Positions 1 to 10,747 of a stretch of DNA of 64,000 nucleotides are shown in pieces; the stretch's first letter is position 1, and each line of letters starts with the position of its first letter. The stretch is from Panaeolus papilionaceus (taxonomy: Eukaryota > Basidiomycota > Agaricomycetes > Agaricales), in contig JADNRZ010000007.1 of NCBI GenBank assembly GCA_015501605.1, forward strand, positions 992,001-1,056,000, read 5' to 3'. The position numbers were made by a program, and so were the translations under genes. Under the pieces are notes generated by a model. The model was not told the origin of the DNA. It saw only the letters and a program-made list of their open reading frames with translations, and did not search any database.

Positions 1-1642
1 ATAGCGAGGTTCAAACATTCCGTTTAGTGTCTAAACGCATCAACGGTGCTGTCGAGTCGCAAGCACTCTCCCGACTCAAACTTCACTGGGGTTTTGACAA
101 TGACAGTAATATCGACCCCATCCCATTTCCTCTCGACAAGTTGCAGGCATATATTGCTCCTGGAAAGACACGAGCCTACTACTTTGTCCGACACCTCATT
201 ATCGGCAATGTCTGCCTCAAACTGGATACTACAACGAGCCCCCTTGACTTAGGATTGATCAAGGAAACACCTAAGTTGACAATGACTTCATTAACAGAGC
301 AGAGACGCGCTACCTTCAGAGCGTTGATGGAAAACCTTTTGCTTGGAGAGTCATTAAAAAACCTGAAAAATATCACGTTAGTTGATTCTCTCCCTCTGTT
401 TCCGTTCTCTCTCTGACCTTGCTCACTCTAAAGATGGTTAAAGGACCCCATCCTGAGGCCAATGCCCACCCATTATATATGGCCGGTAAATCTCCACGAC
501 CAAAAGTGTACTGGCACTTTGGAGATCGTGGTCGAGACACTTTTCCAGCGTGAAGCACGGTGTCAGAAATTTGACATTGATATTTCGCACATCTATCTTA
601 ATATTCTTCGTCGCTCGTTGGTCTCAGGCATTAAGGTCAATAAAGCAAGAGGCTGGCCCTGCCAAAATCTACGGATAAGAAACGAAATACGCAATCCCCC
701 CTCCATGGACATGTTAATGTGGCTCAAGCAGGTTATCTCAAGCAAGTACGACCTCACAACTCTAGATACCGACATCATCTTTGTTGATAAATTGCTTTGG
801 GCACTCTTTGGAGAAAATTCCGGCACTCTTGACATTGCAACCACCCCTAAAACTCAGTTTCAAACGCTACAAATGGCGTATCAGGGCTCTATATTGGGAC
901 CTCAAGTCCTACAACACTTTCGACAACTTAAGAAACTTGTATTATGGCCGCAGCCATATTCATACCAGCTTCATCAAGCAGTTCGAGATCGGACCGCAAA
1001 ACTTTGGCCTCAACTCACCAAAGAACAGATATACATAGAGGACTTGAAAATTGGACTTCCACATCTTGACCACGCCTTACTGGATTACTTGGAAATCCTT
1101 CCCCAGACGCTGAAAAGTCTGTCATTGGAATCTACGTTTATTTTTCCTGATCATCTATATGACTACGGAACCTCCGCGGTCAACGGCCAGCATCACCTCT
1201 ACAATTCTTATAACGAAGGTGATCTCCCTGAACGCTTCTTCGCTCACGTTTTACCATCCATCGCTTCAGGTCTTGAACATCTATCTATCAATGCGGACCA
1301 TTGGTATCATTTTAACTGGTGCCTTGGAACTCTACCCGAATCACGACTTGCGTTCAAACAGTGCTGGTCTCTTAGGAGCGTCTGCGTGACGTTGGATTGT
1401 ATACTTACCGAGTCTGACAAGGTGTGTGCTTTGATGTCACTGTCCCGTTCATATCGTACCTATGCTCTATATTGTTGACCCTGGGACAGGCTCTGCTCAA
1501 TGAAGTGTTCGATGGATGTCCGTTGCTTTACTCAGTTGGAGTCTACGATATACAAACAGGAAAGAGATCCCGAACGATTTCGCTGTGTCGAGGTCAAGAC
1601 CTGCAAGAAGATGCCGAAGATCTATTTGGAGATGATTTATAG
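1..1642 (+). CDS. F-box/LRR-like protein, 5' end outside the window
   Basis: The reading frame is already open at base 3. Exons are 1-376, 434-1421 and 1500-ish, more exactly 1490-1642, with GT-AG introns 377-433 and 1422-1489; 504 residues are visible before a TAG stop. The first residues (FRLVSKRINGAVESQALSRL) match the segment just after the F-box in the gene at 58828-60457 (LRLVCKRFNYAVEPQALSRL). The rest has the same layout of loosely repeated leucine-rich strands, so the two genes are paralogs. The F-box itself would lie upstream of base 1. Known for the family: F-box proteins bind Skp1 and present substrates to SCF ubiquitin ligases; agaricomycetes have hundreds of such poorly conserved genes. 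The substrate cannot be inferred. Confidence 0.72.
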
Positions 1643-1942
1643 GAGCTCAAGCCATTAATCAAGTATTATAAGACTGTCCGTACTGTTGGGATGTAACTGT
1701 GGACTTTGCATTATATATGAACGCCCGCAGTTAATTTTAAAGCCATTGACTACGGCGTCGTCGAGTCGTCGACGGCGTATACATTCGCGTTCCGAGTTCT
1801 GGCGAGGCCCGCATAAAAGTCGAGTCAGGTTGGTTGAGCCAAGCATGACGGAAGTAGGTAAGGGCCGTTGTCATCACATGAGTATAAGTAGAGGATGTTT
1901 GGGCGATCCCTTTCCAACCAACTCGAACATTCCCACATTAAC

Positions 1943-4414
1943 ATGACAATCTTGGATCATGCAACTAACATTAGTCCCCTCACTGGAGGCGGAATAGCTC
2001 TGTTTGTCTCCTATATCGTGTGGAGACTATCCCGGAAGGTGTTATCAAACAAGTCGATACTCCATCTTCTCCCTGGACCCAAAGCAGATTCATGGCTTGC
2101 TGGTATGTACCGACTCTTTCCTCCTCGTGACGTCATGGACTGCAGTTCATACCTCCCTATGTGCATTAAAGGTTCATTGCCCCAGCTGGTCAGTCCTGAA
2201 GGATGGGATTACAACATTTATCTTGGCCGAGAGTGTGAGGACTTCTGAACTTTTCTCTGGTTAACATCCTAATCTCTAGAATGCAACCTTCTAGATGGAA
2301 GAGTCATGTCAGTCCAGTCACCGTTCGGGAATCGTCTTCTGTATACATCCGACCCATTGGCCATGCATCATATATTCGTCAAGGCAAGTACTCCTTCAGT
2401 TTGGTCAACAGCTGGTATTAACCGTGTAAATGCGACGGGTAGGATCAAGATGCATATCAAGAAATAGAGCACTTGGTATTGTATGGTCGTTTCTTTAATG
2501 TGTCTTTTCTTGTATTTATTGACCGCTTTCTTGCGAACAGGCTAAACCGTGTCATGTTTGGCGAAGGAATTCTATCCACTCTCGGTGATCAGCATCGCAA
2601 GCAACGAAGGCTGCTGAACCCAACATTCTCGGTCAAACATTTACGAAACTTGAGTATGCAACTACTAGCTATATATTTCGAAAAGAAGGGTCTTACTTTA
2701 GCCAGCGCCAACCATATATTCTGTGGGTCATAGGGTACGTGCTCGAAAATGTTTCCAACTCCTAATATTGACTTTTTGACTTGTAGCTTGAGAGACTATT
2801 TTCAGCGAAGACGGCCTCAGGACCTCAAGAGGCAAGGCCTTCCTCATTCTCTGCCAATTTCGGGATCTTATGCTTTGGACAGATTGATTTACTTGCTTGG
2901 ATGGCTCGAGCTGCTCTCGAAGTCATTGGTCAGAGTGGCTTTGGCTACTCCTTCGAGCCCCTCACCGAAGATGGAGCATCTCACCCTTTCAGTGGATGCG
3001 TCAAGAACGTCATGTAAGTCAGATATGCATGTTGATGTCATGAGCACTATTACTGACTTGAATCTGCGACTAGTCCTTTGGCTATGAAACCATCCATTCT
3101 ATTCACTCGCCTCATATTCCTACCCGCCATCCTGAGAAGTGGTATTCCTTGGCTCTGGAGAACACTCACAAATTTGGTCCCGTGGAAATCTCTTCATGAG
3201 CTTCGGGATGCCCGTGCTCTCATGTATCAAACTGCGTCCGAAATCTACGAAGAAAAGAAGATCATTCTTGGCGGCAATACTGACTCCCTCGAAGCAGGAA
3301 AGGACGTGTTGACCACACTCAGTGAGTTCGAATCGTTTTGCTCAGGAAGGAGACCGTATTGATGCTGAAACATACGAAAGTGCAAGAGAACATGAAAGAA
3401 GCTGGTCAAGATGCCATGAGTGATGAAGAAGTGTTGGCTCAAGTAGCGTCAGTACCGCCTGCTGCACCTCTTCTGATTTATTGACCAACCAACACGAATA
3501 ACACAGGTCGATTACGTTCGCAGCAACTGAGACGACATCCGGAGCTTTATCTAGGATTCTACATCTATTGGCATTGCATCCTAGTGTCCAGGAGAAGCTT
3601 AGACAGGAGATTACTTCTGTTCGTGGAGGAAGCAACGTTCTCGACTACGACACACTCACAGAGTTACCCTACCTTGACGCCGTCTGTCGCGAAACGCTTC
3701 GAATGTATCCTCCTTTGATAGCAGTTATGCGAAGGTACGTGTTCATCACTTCTTACATTCCATTCACATTGACGATTATTCGAATTAGTGTATTACAAGA
3801 CACTGTGCTTCCTCTCTCTAAGCCCGTACGCACGAAAAATGGTCAAATCGTCTCCGAGATACCTCTCTCAAAAGGCAACGAGATTTTTATTCCTCTCATC
3901 AATTGCAACTGCGACAAGACGCTTTGGGGTCCTGATGCCGAGGAATGGAAGCCTGAGCGCTGGCTCTCCCCGTTACCAGATGAACTAATCGAAGCAAAGG
4001 TACCTGGTATATATTCGCATTCGTAAGTGCTCTCAGCATAGTTCAAAGGATTGGGGCAAGTACTTAACATGGAATGAACAGCATGTCATTTATTGGGGGT
4101 AGCCGGAGCTGCATGTAAGATTCAAATCATTTCTTTTAAAAGGTTGACACAAATTGACGTCTCTCTTCTCAACAGCGGCGCCAAATTTGCCCAGTTAGAG
4201 ATAAGTGAGTAAAACAAAATCATACAGGCAGGCGAGCGAAGACTAATTTATATATGTCGCAGAAATCATCCTTTCAGTGCTTTTGGAGAAGTTTACTTTG
4301 TCCCCGTCGATTAAGGAAATCAAATGGCAAGTGGCCGGAATGGCCTCACCAACAGTCGTCGGCGAGGGTTCTCGTCCTCAGCTACCTCTTCTTGTCGCAC
4401 CGATAACCACTTAA
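1943..4414 (+). CDS. Cytochrome P450 monooxygenase, copy 1 of a tandem pair
   Basis: Fifteen exons give 552 residues: 1943-2102, 2172-2234, 2295-2383, 2443-2480, 2541-2653, 2706-2734, 2787-2831, 2883-3013, 3074-3321, 3381-3447, 3507-3734, 3789-4022, 4082-4114, 4176-4204, 4263-4414. The N-terminus is a hydrophobic ER anchor followed by a proline/glycine hinge (LLPGPK). The I-helix carries FAATETTS, the K-helix ETLR, the meander region WKPERW, and the heme loop FIGGSRSCIG with the cysteine thiolate. All hallmark residues are present, so the enzyme should be a membrane-bound haem monooxygenase; substrate unknown. The introns after 2383 and 2831 begin with GC instead of GT. Copy 2 at 18719-21111 has nearly identical exon sizes. 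The start ATG is set by alignment with copy 2. Basidiomycete multicopy P450 families have this look; the exact CYP family is not assigned. Confidence 0.93.
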
Positions 4415-5102
4415 CGTTTAATCATGAACGCCGCCTGTGACAAGGCCTCACTAATCATAGTAAATAGCTCACAAACCCCAAAATTATACCCTTATTAATG
4501 TAGAGCACCATAATCTTGATGCTTCCATCCCCCCTCCTCATATTATAACTTACATAATTCAACCAAGTACTGACCCCAAATTGATGTAAAGTGTTCCACC
4601 ACGAATAAGATATACGTTGCGAGCTTTCTCCGCGTGAGAGGGAAGGAAGAATGATATGATTCCGAATGTTATTTATATCGATTCTGGGATGAATGTCGAG
4701 TGTTAACAAACTGTGAGGTTTCATAGTTTGTGAGGGTGCGGGGGTCGTTTGGCGGGCGCTCCGAAAATGACTCGCACGTGAAATCTGAAGCCTCACGTGA
4801 TCACGACGCGTCAAACCTTCGACGATACGCGTCTCAGGTTTTCGCGCGAAACGCGTCCGAATTTCGCGTCTGCGTCGTGATGAAAGCGCTGCGCCAAGCG
4901 ACCAGAGCGCTAGGGCAAGCCGAGGCTATCCCAGCTGGATGCCAAGCGGCCTTCCCAATCTGGAGTGAAGCTCCCAACAGGCAAGCTTGTATCCAGTCTT
5001 GGAGCCGGGTTGCACTACCAACCTGAGCTTCACTGCAGAGACCCTCATCGAAACATGAAAAGAAAGGAGGTGAGATGCCGGCGAATGAGTACAAATGAAT
5101 AG

Positions 5103-6557
5103 TCATAACAGAGCGTTGTCTACAGACTGTCTAGGAACGTTCTGGCTAGCACGGAAATCCTCCATTGAATTGGAGATGCTATCTAGGTCGGATTTTCTAT
5201 ATGCACGAGATATACTGAGAGGGATTATCTCCTCGATGCGACGCCAATAGATGAGGAAGGCTAAGGATGTCCATCCACCTGTCTTGGCCACAACCTCTGG
5301 GGGAACACCAGCAAGAAGGAGGGCCACTGCGCCGCCGATGCGGAAACTGTGACCGGAGACGAGATCGAGGGACGTGCTGCTCCAGACGTCGCCCACGAAT
5401 TTTAGGAATTCCTCCCTGAACATGTGACGCCAGTTGCCCGATGCGTCTCTGAATGCGAAGAACGAGGAGAGGGGAGGGCGGCCGTAGTTGACACCCAGGT
5501 GGTTCAAAACGGCCTTGACGGGGCACAGTTCGTCAAGTCTGGAGGTGAGGATGATTGTTGCTCCCTCTTGTTTCGTCGTCTTGGTCCAGGGAATGCGGAT
5601 ACTGATGGATGATGAGCCGTTCTCGCCTGTGCGGAACCTGTGCTCTGTCGAGCTCGTGACATTGTAGGCGGGGTCGAAGGACGATGTTGTCTTAACTGTG
5701 GTCTCACCGAGACGGCGACAGCCGAAGAAGGAGGTGAGGGCCGTGGCCCAGATGGCCGCGTGGCGCGGGTTGGCTAGGTCGAGTGCAGAAAGAAGGGATC
5801 GCAGATGATCGAGGGAGACAGGTGAGCGGGGGGAACGACGGAACCGTGTACCTTCTTTCCTAGCCACTGTACGTGCCTGACATACCCATTCGTCCTCTCC
5901 ATTCCATGGCGCACGGTTGAAGATGTGCCAGTATCTCACACCGGATAGCCAGGTCGAGATCGTTTTACCTTCGTAGGAGCCCCTGCAGTGGGCCACGAAG
6001 GAAGCCAGGAGGGGTGCGGAAGCGGGCATGCGGGCATCCTCTGATACACCAAATGCGTCACAGAACTGGTGATAGCGAAGCAAACCGGCACCGTAAGCTG
6101 AGCGGGTGCTGAGAGCGATGGCCTCCTCAACGGCCTCGTATGTTTTGTCGATGAGTGAGGCAGGGATAGACGTCGTCATATCTTGACGACGTTGACGAGC
6201 GTACGGGCTCGACCACTTCGAGAGGCGCTTGGCTGCCGGGACAGGTGGACGGTATTCGCTGGCATTGGCCAATTTTGAGGCGTTACGTGCCAATTGGCGT
6301 GCTGTTTTAGACGAGGTCTCGGTGTGGGGAACCTCCGACGACGACGAGGGTTGGTAGGACGAGGAGGGGGAAACAAGACAGGAGAACCTCTGGTGGTGTT
6401 GATCCCCAATCACCGATGTCCCCAAATTCCCAAGGTCCGTGGGAGGGACAAGGGAAACTCCCACTGGTCCGCTGGTGGTAATCTGAGGAGCCGTCGGAGT
6501 GGCTTTCAGCGAGAACAGTTCAATGGGAATAAAGGTATCAAATGGAGAGCGGCTCAT
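5103..6557 (-). CDS. Tyrosine recombinase of the DIRS-like element
   Basis: A single uninterrupted frame of 484 residues starting at a true ATG. Residues 1-120 are low-complexity and Ser/Pro-rich. A helical core-binding region (around STRSAYGAGLLRYHQFCDAF) is followed by the catalytic domain. I can assign the first arginine in FFGCRRLGETT, the H-x-x-R box in SGHSFRIGGA, and a candidate nucleophilic tyrosine in FLIYWRR near the C-terminus, giving the R-HxxR-Y set. The enzyme would insert the circular cDNA of the element by cutting and rejoining DNA without target duplication. It lies 340 bp downstream of the RNase H stop, on the same strand, so it is either a second cistron or separately transcribed. 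The frame is intact, so the gene could still be functional in trans. Confidence 0.9.
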   Translation of the reverse strand: MSRSPFDTFIPIELFSLKATPTAPQITTSGPVGVSLVPPTDLGNLGTSVIGDQHHQRFSCLVSPSSSYQPSSSSEVPHTETSSKTARQLARNASKLANASEYRPPVPAAKRLSKWSSPYARQRRQDMTTSIPASLIDKTYEAVEEAIALSTRSAYGAGLLRYHQFCDAFGVSEDARMPASAPLLASFVAHCRGSYEGKTISTWLSGVRYWHIFNRAPWNGEDEWVCQARTVARKEGTRFRRSPRSPVSLDHLRSLLSALDLANPRHAAIWATALTSFFGCRRLGETTVKTTSSFDPAYNVTSSTEHRFRTGENGSSSISIRIPWTKTTKQEGATIILTSRLDELCPVKAVLNHLGVNYGRPPLSSFFAFRDASGNWRHMFREEFLKFVGDVWSSTSLDLVSGHSFRIGGAVALLLAGVPPEVVAKTGGWTSLAFLIYWRRIEEIIPLSISRAYRKSDLDSISNSMEDFRASQNVPRQSVDNALL

Positions 6558-6897
6558 AGCGTCTATTCAGTTGGTCGGAGATCAAGTGTCTGATAAGAAA
6601 ATAACGTTGGAGAATCACACAAATTGTTAATGTGACAGTGTGAAAGGGTGGCATCAATGACGATCAATACGATTGGTGTTACAATATGTGCGGTTCTGGT
6701 ACATCGTGAGTGTGCAGTTGTCTAAGTGCGAAATGGGAACATGCGATATGCGAATAAGACGAGCGAGTTATGTGCGTGCGAGAATCAGTGCGGTGGAAAA
6801 CGGTGCGACGAGAATGCGACGGAAAATTAAGTGCAACGAGAAAAAAGCAACGAGAATAGTGCAATGAGAATAAATGCCAGCAGAATGATCATAAAGT
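6558..6897 (-). repeat. Spacer between RNase H and recombinase with a 14-bp tandem repeat
   Basis: This non-coding stretch separates the two cistrons of the DIRS-like element. At 6833-6874 the plus strand has three adjacent copies of a 14-bp unit starting GCAACGAGAA or GCAATGAGAA (unit starts 6833, 6847, 6861). Diverged copies lie on either side (6805, 6816, 6876). Many further G-C-G-A style words occur upstream. It may act as an internal promoter or regulatory region for the recombinase, but that is inference from position only. Confidence 0.5.
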
Positions 6898-7803
6898 CTA
6901 AGTAGAGAAAACCGGATCATGTCGTGCGAAGAAGTTCGAAATTTCTGAGGGGATCACAAAAGGGAGGTTCAACATATCATGCAAAGGTCCGGGGATGCCC
7001 CTCGAGATGGGGTCCGCGGGGTTATCAGCTGAGGGAACATATACGAGCTTCGGGATGATAAAACGGGAGAGCAGGACGGAGTATGAGCGACGGATGGACA
7101 AGTTGATGTGAAGGTTGGGGCTGCGGCCCTTTATGATCGATCCGATGGTGCCCTGGTTATCTGAGTGGAGGACAACCTCGCAATCTCGGATGTCCATGGC
7201 CTCCAGATAGTAGATCGCGAACTCGATAGCGAGTGTCTCAAGCCAGCAGATGCCTCTGCCAGCCGCGTCGCTGTGCCAGTTGTCCACAAGACGAAACGCC
7301 CTCCACTTGTCGTCAATGCATACTCCAATACCCCAAGAGGTGCTGGCATCTACATAGATAGCAAGAGTCGAGCATGGGCCTCGCGGATTGAGCTGGCGAT
7401 AGAAGCCCTCCTCAGAGAGTACTCTTCTCCACCAGGCGAGGTCAGAGATGAGTGAGCGGGGAGGGTGCCTGGTTATCCTCTCGTTGCCCTTGAAAGAGGC
7501 GGCAAAGTTAGACAACGAGGGGAGGTGCGATCTTCCTTCAAGGTGTACCACCGTGAGGTAGCACAAAGATCCGTGGATCTTGTTGACATCTATCAGATGG
7601 CAACCCTCGACCCTGCGGTCGAATTTGTCGATGAATGTCTCGACACGGAGTAGGAATTTCTTCCTTTTCTGATCGGGGACGGAAACCCGGTGAAGGACGA
7701 GGTCCCATGCAAGACCGATGAATACTGTAGAGCTCGAGAAGAAAAGGTCACCCTTCTCTGGGTGCCATGGGATGCAGAGAGGGGAGATGCGGCGGAGTAT
7801 CTC
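6898..7803 (-). pseudogene. 3' part of the DIRS-like polyprotein: RT connection and RNase H, cut off by the chromovirus
   Basis: The last 300 or so residues of the gag-RT-RNase H frame, including the duplicated target bases 7799-7803. The RNase H domain shows the acidic residues expected for catalysis: D in IYVDASTSWG, E in LETLAIEFAIYYLE, D in LHSDNQGTIG and D in SADNPADPISRG. Its upstream partner is at 15705-18111. Counting the target duplication once, the two halves join in phase (codon GAG, then AT plus A) and give a 1071-residue protein with no stop. So the insertion hit an intact gene. An apparent ATG-like start further upstream lies inside the LTR and is not native. Confidence 0.88.
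7799..7803. repeat. Target-site duplication ATCTC, left copy
   Basis: ATCTC stands directly outside the TG end of the left LTR. The same five bases follow the CA end of the right LTR at 15705-15709. Five-base duplications are what Ty3/gypsy integrases make. It fixes the borders of the insertion exactly. Confidence 0.95.
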
Positions 7804-8380
7804 TGTTACGATAGCTCGACGGGCGCTTGCGGTTAAGGCCTTTGAGCTCGTCGGAGTCGGTTTCGGAAGAAGGTTTGTTCGTTCGGTTGCGTGATAAGTT
7901 CGATATCGTTCTAAGAATGCCACTGCGTACACGCACTACGCTGGTATTGTCTTAGAAGAGAGCAAGAAGAGTAAGATCGTCGTAGAAGTGTTGTTCTATT
8001 CGAAGTTAAAGAACTAGCTAAAGAACAAGGGTATAAACTACGGTGTTTATATAAGTATCTAGCGAGGCTGTGCGTGTAAATGCCAAGTAGAAAGGGTGAG
8101 AGAAGCATGAGTCAGGAGTATAGTCCGCAGTAAAAAGGAGTCATGAGTATGGGAAAGATGAGTAAGGAAGTGAGTCATAGATAGGAAAATGAAGTGGAGC
8201 GACAGCGGGAACGAAGGTGGAGTGGGAGTCGTAGATAGGAGAAAAGGTGGGGCTCCGGGGATAGGAAATAGACAAAATATAAGTACAAAGAGAGATGATA
8301 GTACACGTCGATAAGATGAAGAGAGATAGTAGTCCAGATAAGATAAAGAGAAGATGAAGAAGAAAAGAGTCGACGTAACA
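7804..8380 (-). repeat. 3' LTR of the chromovirus
   Basis: 577 bp, starting TGTTACG and ending CGTAACA on the plus strand, with no difference found against the copy at 15128-15704. In the minus-strand sense of the element this is the downstream LTR. Confidence 0.96.
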
Positions 8381-8390
8381 TTACCCCCGT
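8381..8390 (-). promoter_or_regulatory. Polypurine tract of the chromovirus
   Basis: On the minus strand the sequence directly before the 3' LTR reads ACGGGGGTAA. A G-rich purine run touching the LTR is the normal plus-strand DNA primer of LTR elements. Just beyond it, 8398-8415 is an inverted repeat with 8-bp arms (CTGATTGA / TCAATCAG) that contains the stop codon of the additional frame. Confidence 0.7.
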
Positions 8391-8411
8391 ATTAAGACTG
8401 ATTGACCTCAA

Positions 8412-9653
8412 TCAGGTGTTGATGTTGTGGATGGCCTCGTCGCACATGTCGTCGTCGTAGTCGTAGAAGTCGTCGCGCCAGGAGCCGTCGTTGTTGGTAG
8501 AAGGTCTGGGCTGCCATTCTCCTCGTTGTCTTGTTTCTCGGTCAATTCGATCCCAAGGGCGGAGATTGGTCCAAGGGTTAGAAGGAGAGTGTCGACCGGT
8601 GGAGGTTTTTCTTTTCCCTTTCTTGTTCCTGATGGAAGGACCAGGGCAGGAGTTGAGACGGTGACCAGGCGCTTCCTTTCTGCAGTTCCAACAGATGAAG
8701 TTGGGGCAATCTGTTATGAAGTGGTCGGGAACGGTGCAGTTTAGGCATAGTTGAGTGCCTTGTTTGAGGAGGGTGACGAGGTTATTGGTGGTGACCGGAT
8801 CGAGGTTTTTGAACAGATTTTTAGGGTCGCGAGACGCTAGTTCTGGTAGAGTCGGTGGTTGAGGGATGGGATAAGAGTAGTCATAGGAGGGGTTTTTGTT
8901 GTGTTTGAAGGTGTAGTTGTCGTTAGGCTCGTGGCCGGCGTATTTCTTCCTTTGCTCGACGATGAGCTCCATAAGGCGATTCCTACAGTCAGGGTTGTTG
9001 AAATGTTCTTGGCAGAAAGCCTCGAACTGGCTACATCCAACGTCCCAGTTGTCGGTGGCTTTTCTGCGAAGGTTGTCGCATATTGCCATTAACTTGAGGA
9101 TTTGCTTCTTGATTTCGTTGACGTTGTTGTCCATGAAACGGAAATGGGGCAGGTGATGGTCGGAGAAAGGAAGCTTCCAGGCGAGGAGGTCGTAGTCTTC
9201 TTGGGTGCGGAAGATGTCGACAAACTCTTCGAAGGAGATGGTGGTGCGGTCGTGAGCGGAACCTGGGGTGGTGACTGAGGTGTCCCATCCTTTTGCTTGA
9301 TAGAGGATGTTGGTGAGTTCGGGGTCATCTCCGTTAGCAATGGTGTTTTCGTGGGCATGGACAAGAGTTTTGAGGACGTCATCGAGGCTTTGGATGGCGG
9401 GGGTTCTGGATGAAGAAGCTTCGCGTTGGTCGGCTTCTTTTTCTAGGATGTGTCCTCGTTGTTTGGCTTCGGCAATGAGAACTTTGGTGCGTGCGATGAA
9501 CTCTTTGTCAGTCATGGGTTGGGGAAGGACTGGGGAAGCGACAGTGGGAGGATCTGAGAAGGATCCTTGAGATGGAGAATGGATACGGACGGTTTTGGTG
9601 GTAGAAGAGGACGAAGAAGGAGAGGAAGATTTGAGAGCTGAGGTGGTAGTCAT
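8412..9653 (-). CDS. Additional zinc-knuckle frame downstream of integrase (env position)
   Basis: An intact 413-residue frame from a true ATG, in the same orientation as gag-pol, starting 38 bp after the pol stop and ending just before the polypurine tract. The N-terminal 45 residues are Ser/Thr/Pro-rich. The middle is helical and charged. The C-terminal third carries two Cys-rich knuckles: CLNCTVPDHFITDC, which is a perfect C-x2-C-x4-H-x4-C, and CWNCRKEAPGHRLNSC, which has six instead of four residues before the histidine. A basic stretch (RNKKGKRKTS) and an acidic Asp-rich tail follow. There is no signal peptide or membrane segment, so it is not an envelope protein. It looks like a second gag/nucleocapsid-type or RNA-binding protein. 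Function unknown. Confidence 0.82.
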   Translation of the reverse strand: MTTTSALKSSSPSSSSSTTKTVRIHSPSQGSFSDPPTVASPVLPQPMTDKEFIARTKVLIAEAKQRGHILEKEADQREASSSRTPAIQSLDDVLKTLVHAHENTIANGDDPELTNILYQAKGWDTSVTTPGSAHDRTTISFEEFVDIFRTQEDYDLLAWKLPFSDHHLPHFRFMDNNVNEIKKQILKLMAICDNLRRKATDNWDVGCSQFEAFCQEHFNNPDCRNRLMELIVEQRKKYAGHEPNDNYTFKHNKNPSYDYSYPIPQPPTLPELASRDPKNLFKNLDPVTTNNLVTLLKQGTQLCLNCTVPDHFITDCPNFICWNCRKEAPGHRLNSCPGPSIRNKKGKRKTSTGRHSPSNPWTNLRPWDRIDRETRQRGEWQPRPSTNNDGSWRDDFYDYDDDMCDEAIHNINT

Positions 9654-9691
9654 GTTGTTGGTGTGTTGTAGTCGTTGTTTGAACTGGGGAA

Positions 9692-10747
9692 TTAGGTGAG
9701 CTTGTGACGCTTCTTATAAGGTTGGAGAATGTCAGGGGCGTTTTCAAGGTGAGATTCCGGTTCCCATGAATTGTGGAACGGTGTGAACCCTTTCCACGAA
9801 ACAAAGTATTCTCTTTCGCCTTTCTTTCCACGGTGCTTGTGAATTCGGTCGAGTTCGTATTCTTCTTCTCCGCCGACGATGTCTGGTGGCGGTTGTGGGA
9901 AGTTTGGACCGTGTTCGGGTGTTTCAGAATATTCGGAGAGGAGGGTGGCGTGGAACACGTCATGAATTTTCCAGTAGTTCGGGAGTTTGAGACGATACGT
10001 GACGGGTCCCAAGACTTCGGTGATTGGAAATGGTCCTTCTCTTTTGGGCGAGATCTTCTTATTGTGTCCGAGCTTCAGGTTTCGGGAGTCTAGCCATACC
10101 AAATCTCCTTTCTTGAACGGTGTGAATGGGTTTTTGCTGAAGTTGATCATTCTATTTTTGGCAAACGTGTGAGCGGCGATTGCTTCTTGTCGCATTTTAA
10201 GGAGAGAGGCGAGCTTCTTGTCGACAGAAGGGTAGACTGTGTGTTCGAAGGCCAACGGGATTTGTGTGGGGTTCGTTCCCAGCATGAGTTCGAAAGGGGA
10301 GTGGACGCGATCAGAGTGTCTCCGGCTATTGTGGGTGAATTCGAGAGTGGGGAGGGCGTCAGGCCAAGATTCGGGATTTGTGATGCAGTAAATGGAAAGG
10401 TACACTTCAATTTCTTGGTTAAAACGTTCTGTGGTGCCGTCTGTCTGTGGATGATAGGCTGTGGAAAGTTTGGATTCGATGTTGAGGAGTCTGAGAAGTT
10501 CTTTGAAAGCGTGGGCTGCGAATCTGGGATCACGATCTGAGGTGATAGAGTCTGGAAGTCCGAATCTTTTGTAAAGGTTGTCGAGTAAAAGTTTGGCTGT
10601 GCCTTCGGCGGTGATCGTTTTGGAGCAAGGGATAAGAATTACCCCCTTCGTAAGGCCGTGGTCCACCACGGATAGAATGGAGTCATATCCGAGGGAAGGT
10701 GGTAAGTCGGTGATAAGGTCCATAGAAGTTTGGGCGAAGGGTTTCAA
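9692..10747 (-). CDS. Integrase core and chromodomain, C-terminal part of chromovirus pol
   Basis: An open frame of 351 residues, almost certainly the end of a longer pol. Catalytic triad candidates are D in TSMDLITDLP, D in LSVVDHGLTK and E in TTERFNQEIE, with DRDPRF and AYHPQTDGTTERFN as typical gypsy integrase landmarks. A GPFPI..VTYRLKLP segment (GPY/F-type module) precedes a chromodomain (EYELDRIHKHR...YFVSWKGF...NSWEPESHL). Upstream, the zinc-binding H2C2 part lies in another frame because of single-base losses near 10746 and 10909. Confidence 0.9.
   Translation of the reverse strand: MKPFAQTSMDLITDLPPSLGYDSILSVVDHGLTKGVILIPCSKTITAEGTAKLLLDNLYKRFGLPDSITSDRDPRFAAHAFKELLRLLNIESKLSTAYHPQTDGTTERFNQEIEVYLSIYCITNPESWPDALPTLEFTHNSRRHSDRVHSPFELMLGTNPTQIPLAFEHTVYPSVDKKLASLLKMRQEAIAAHTFAKNRMINFSKNPFTPFKKGDLVWLDSRNLKLGHNKKISPKREGPFPITEVLGPVTYRLKLPNYWKIHDVFHATLLSEYSETPEHGPNFPQPPPDIVGGEEEYELDRIHKHRGKKGEREYFVSWKGFTPFHNSWEPESHLENAPDILQPYKKRHKLT

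Noticed and set aside
6898..7932. 344-codon frame that seems to give RNase H a new N-terminus
   Set aside because: Its first 43 or so codons (from 7804 up) lie inside the LTR and begin with a GTG codon; the same LTR-derived start also appears at 15256. It is a chimera made by the insertion.
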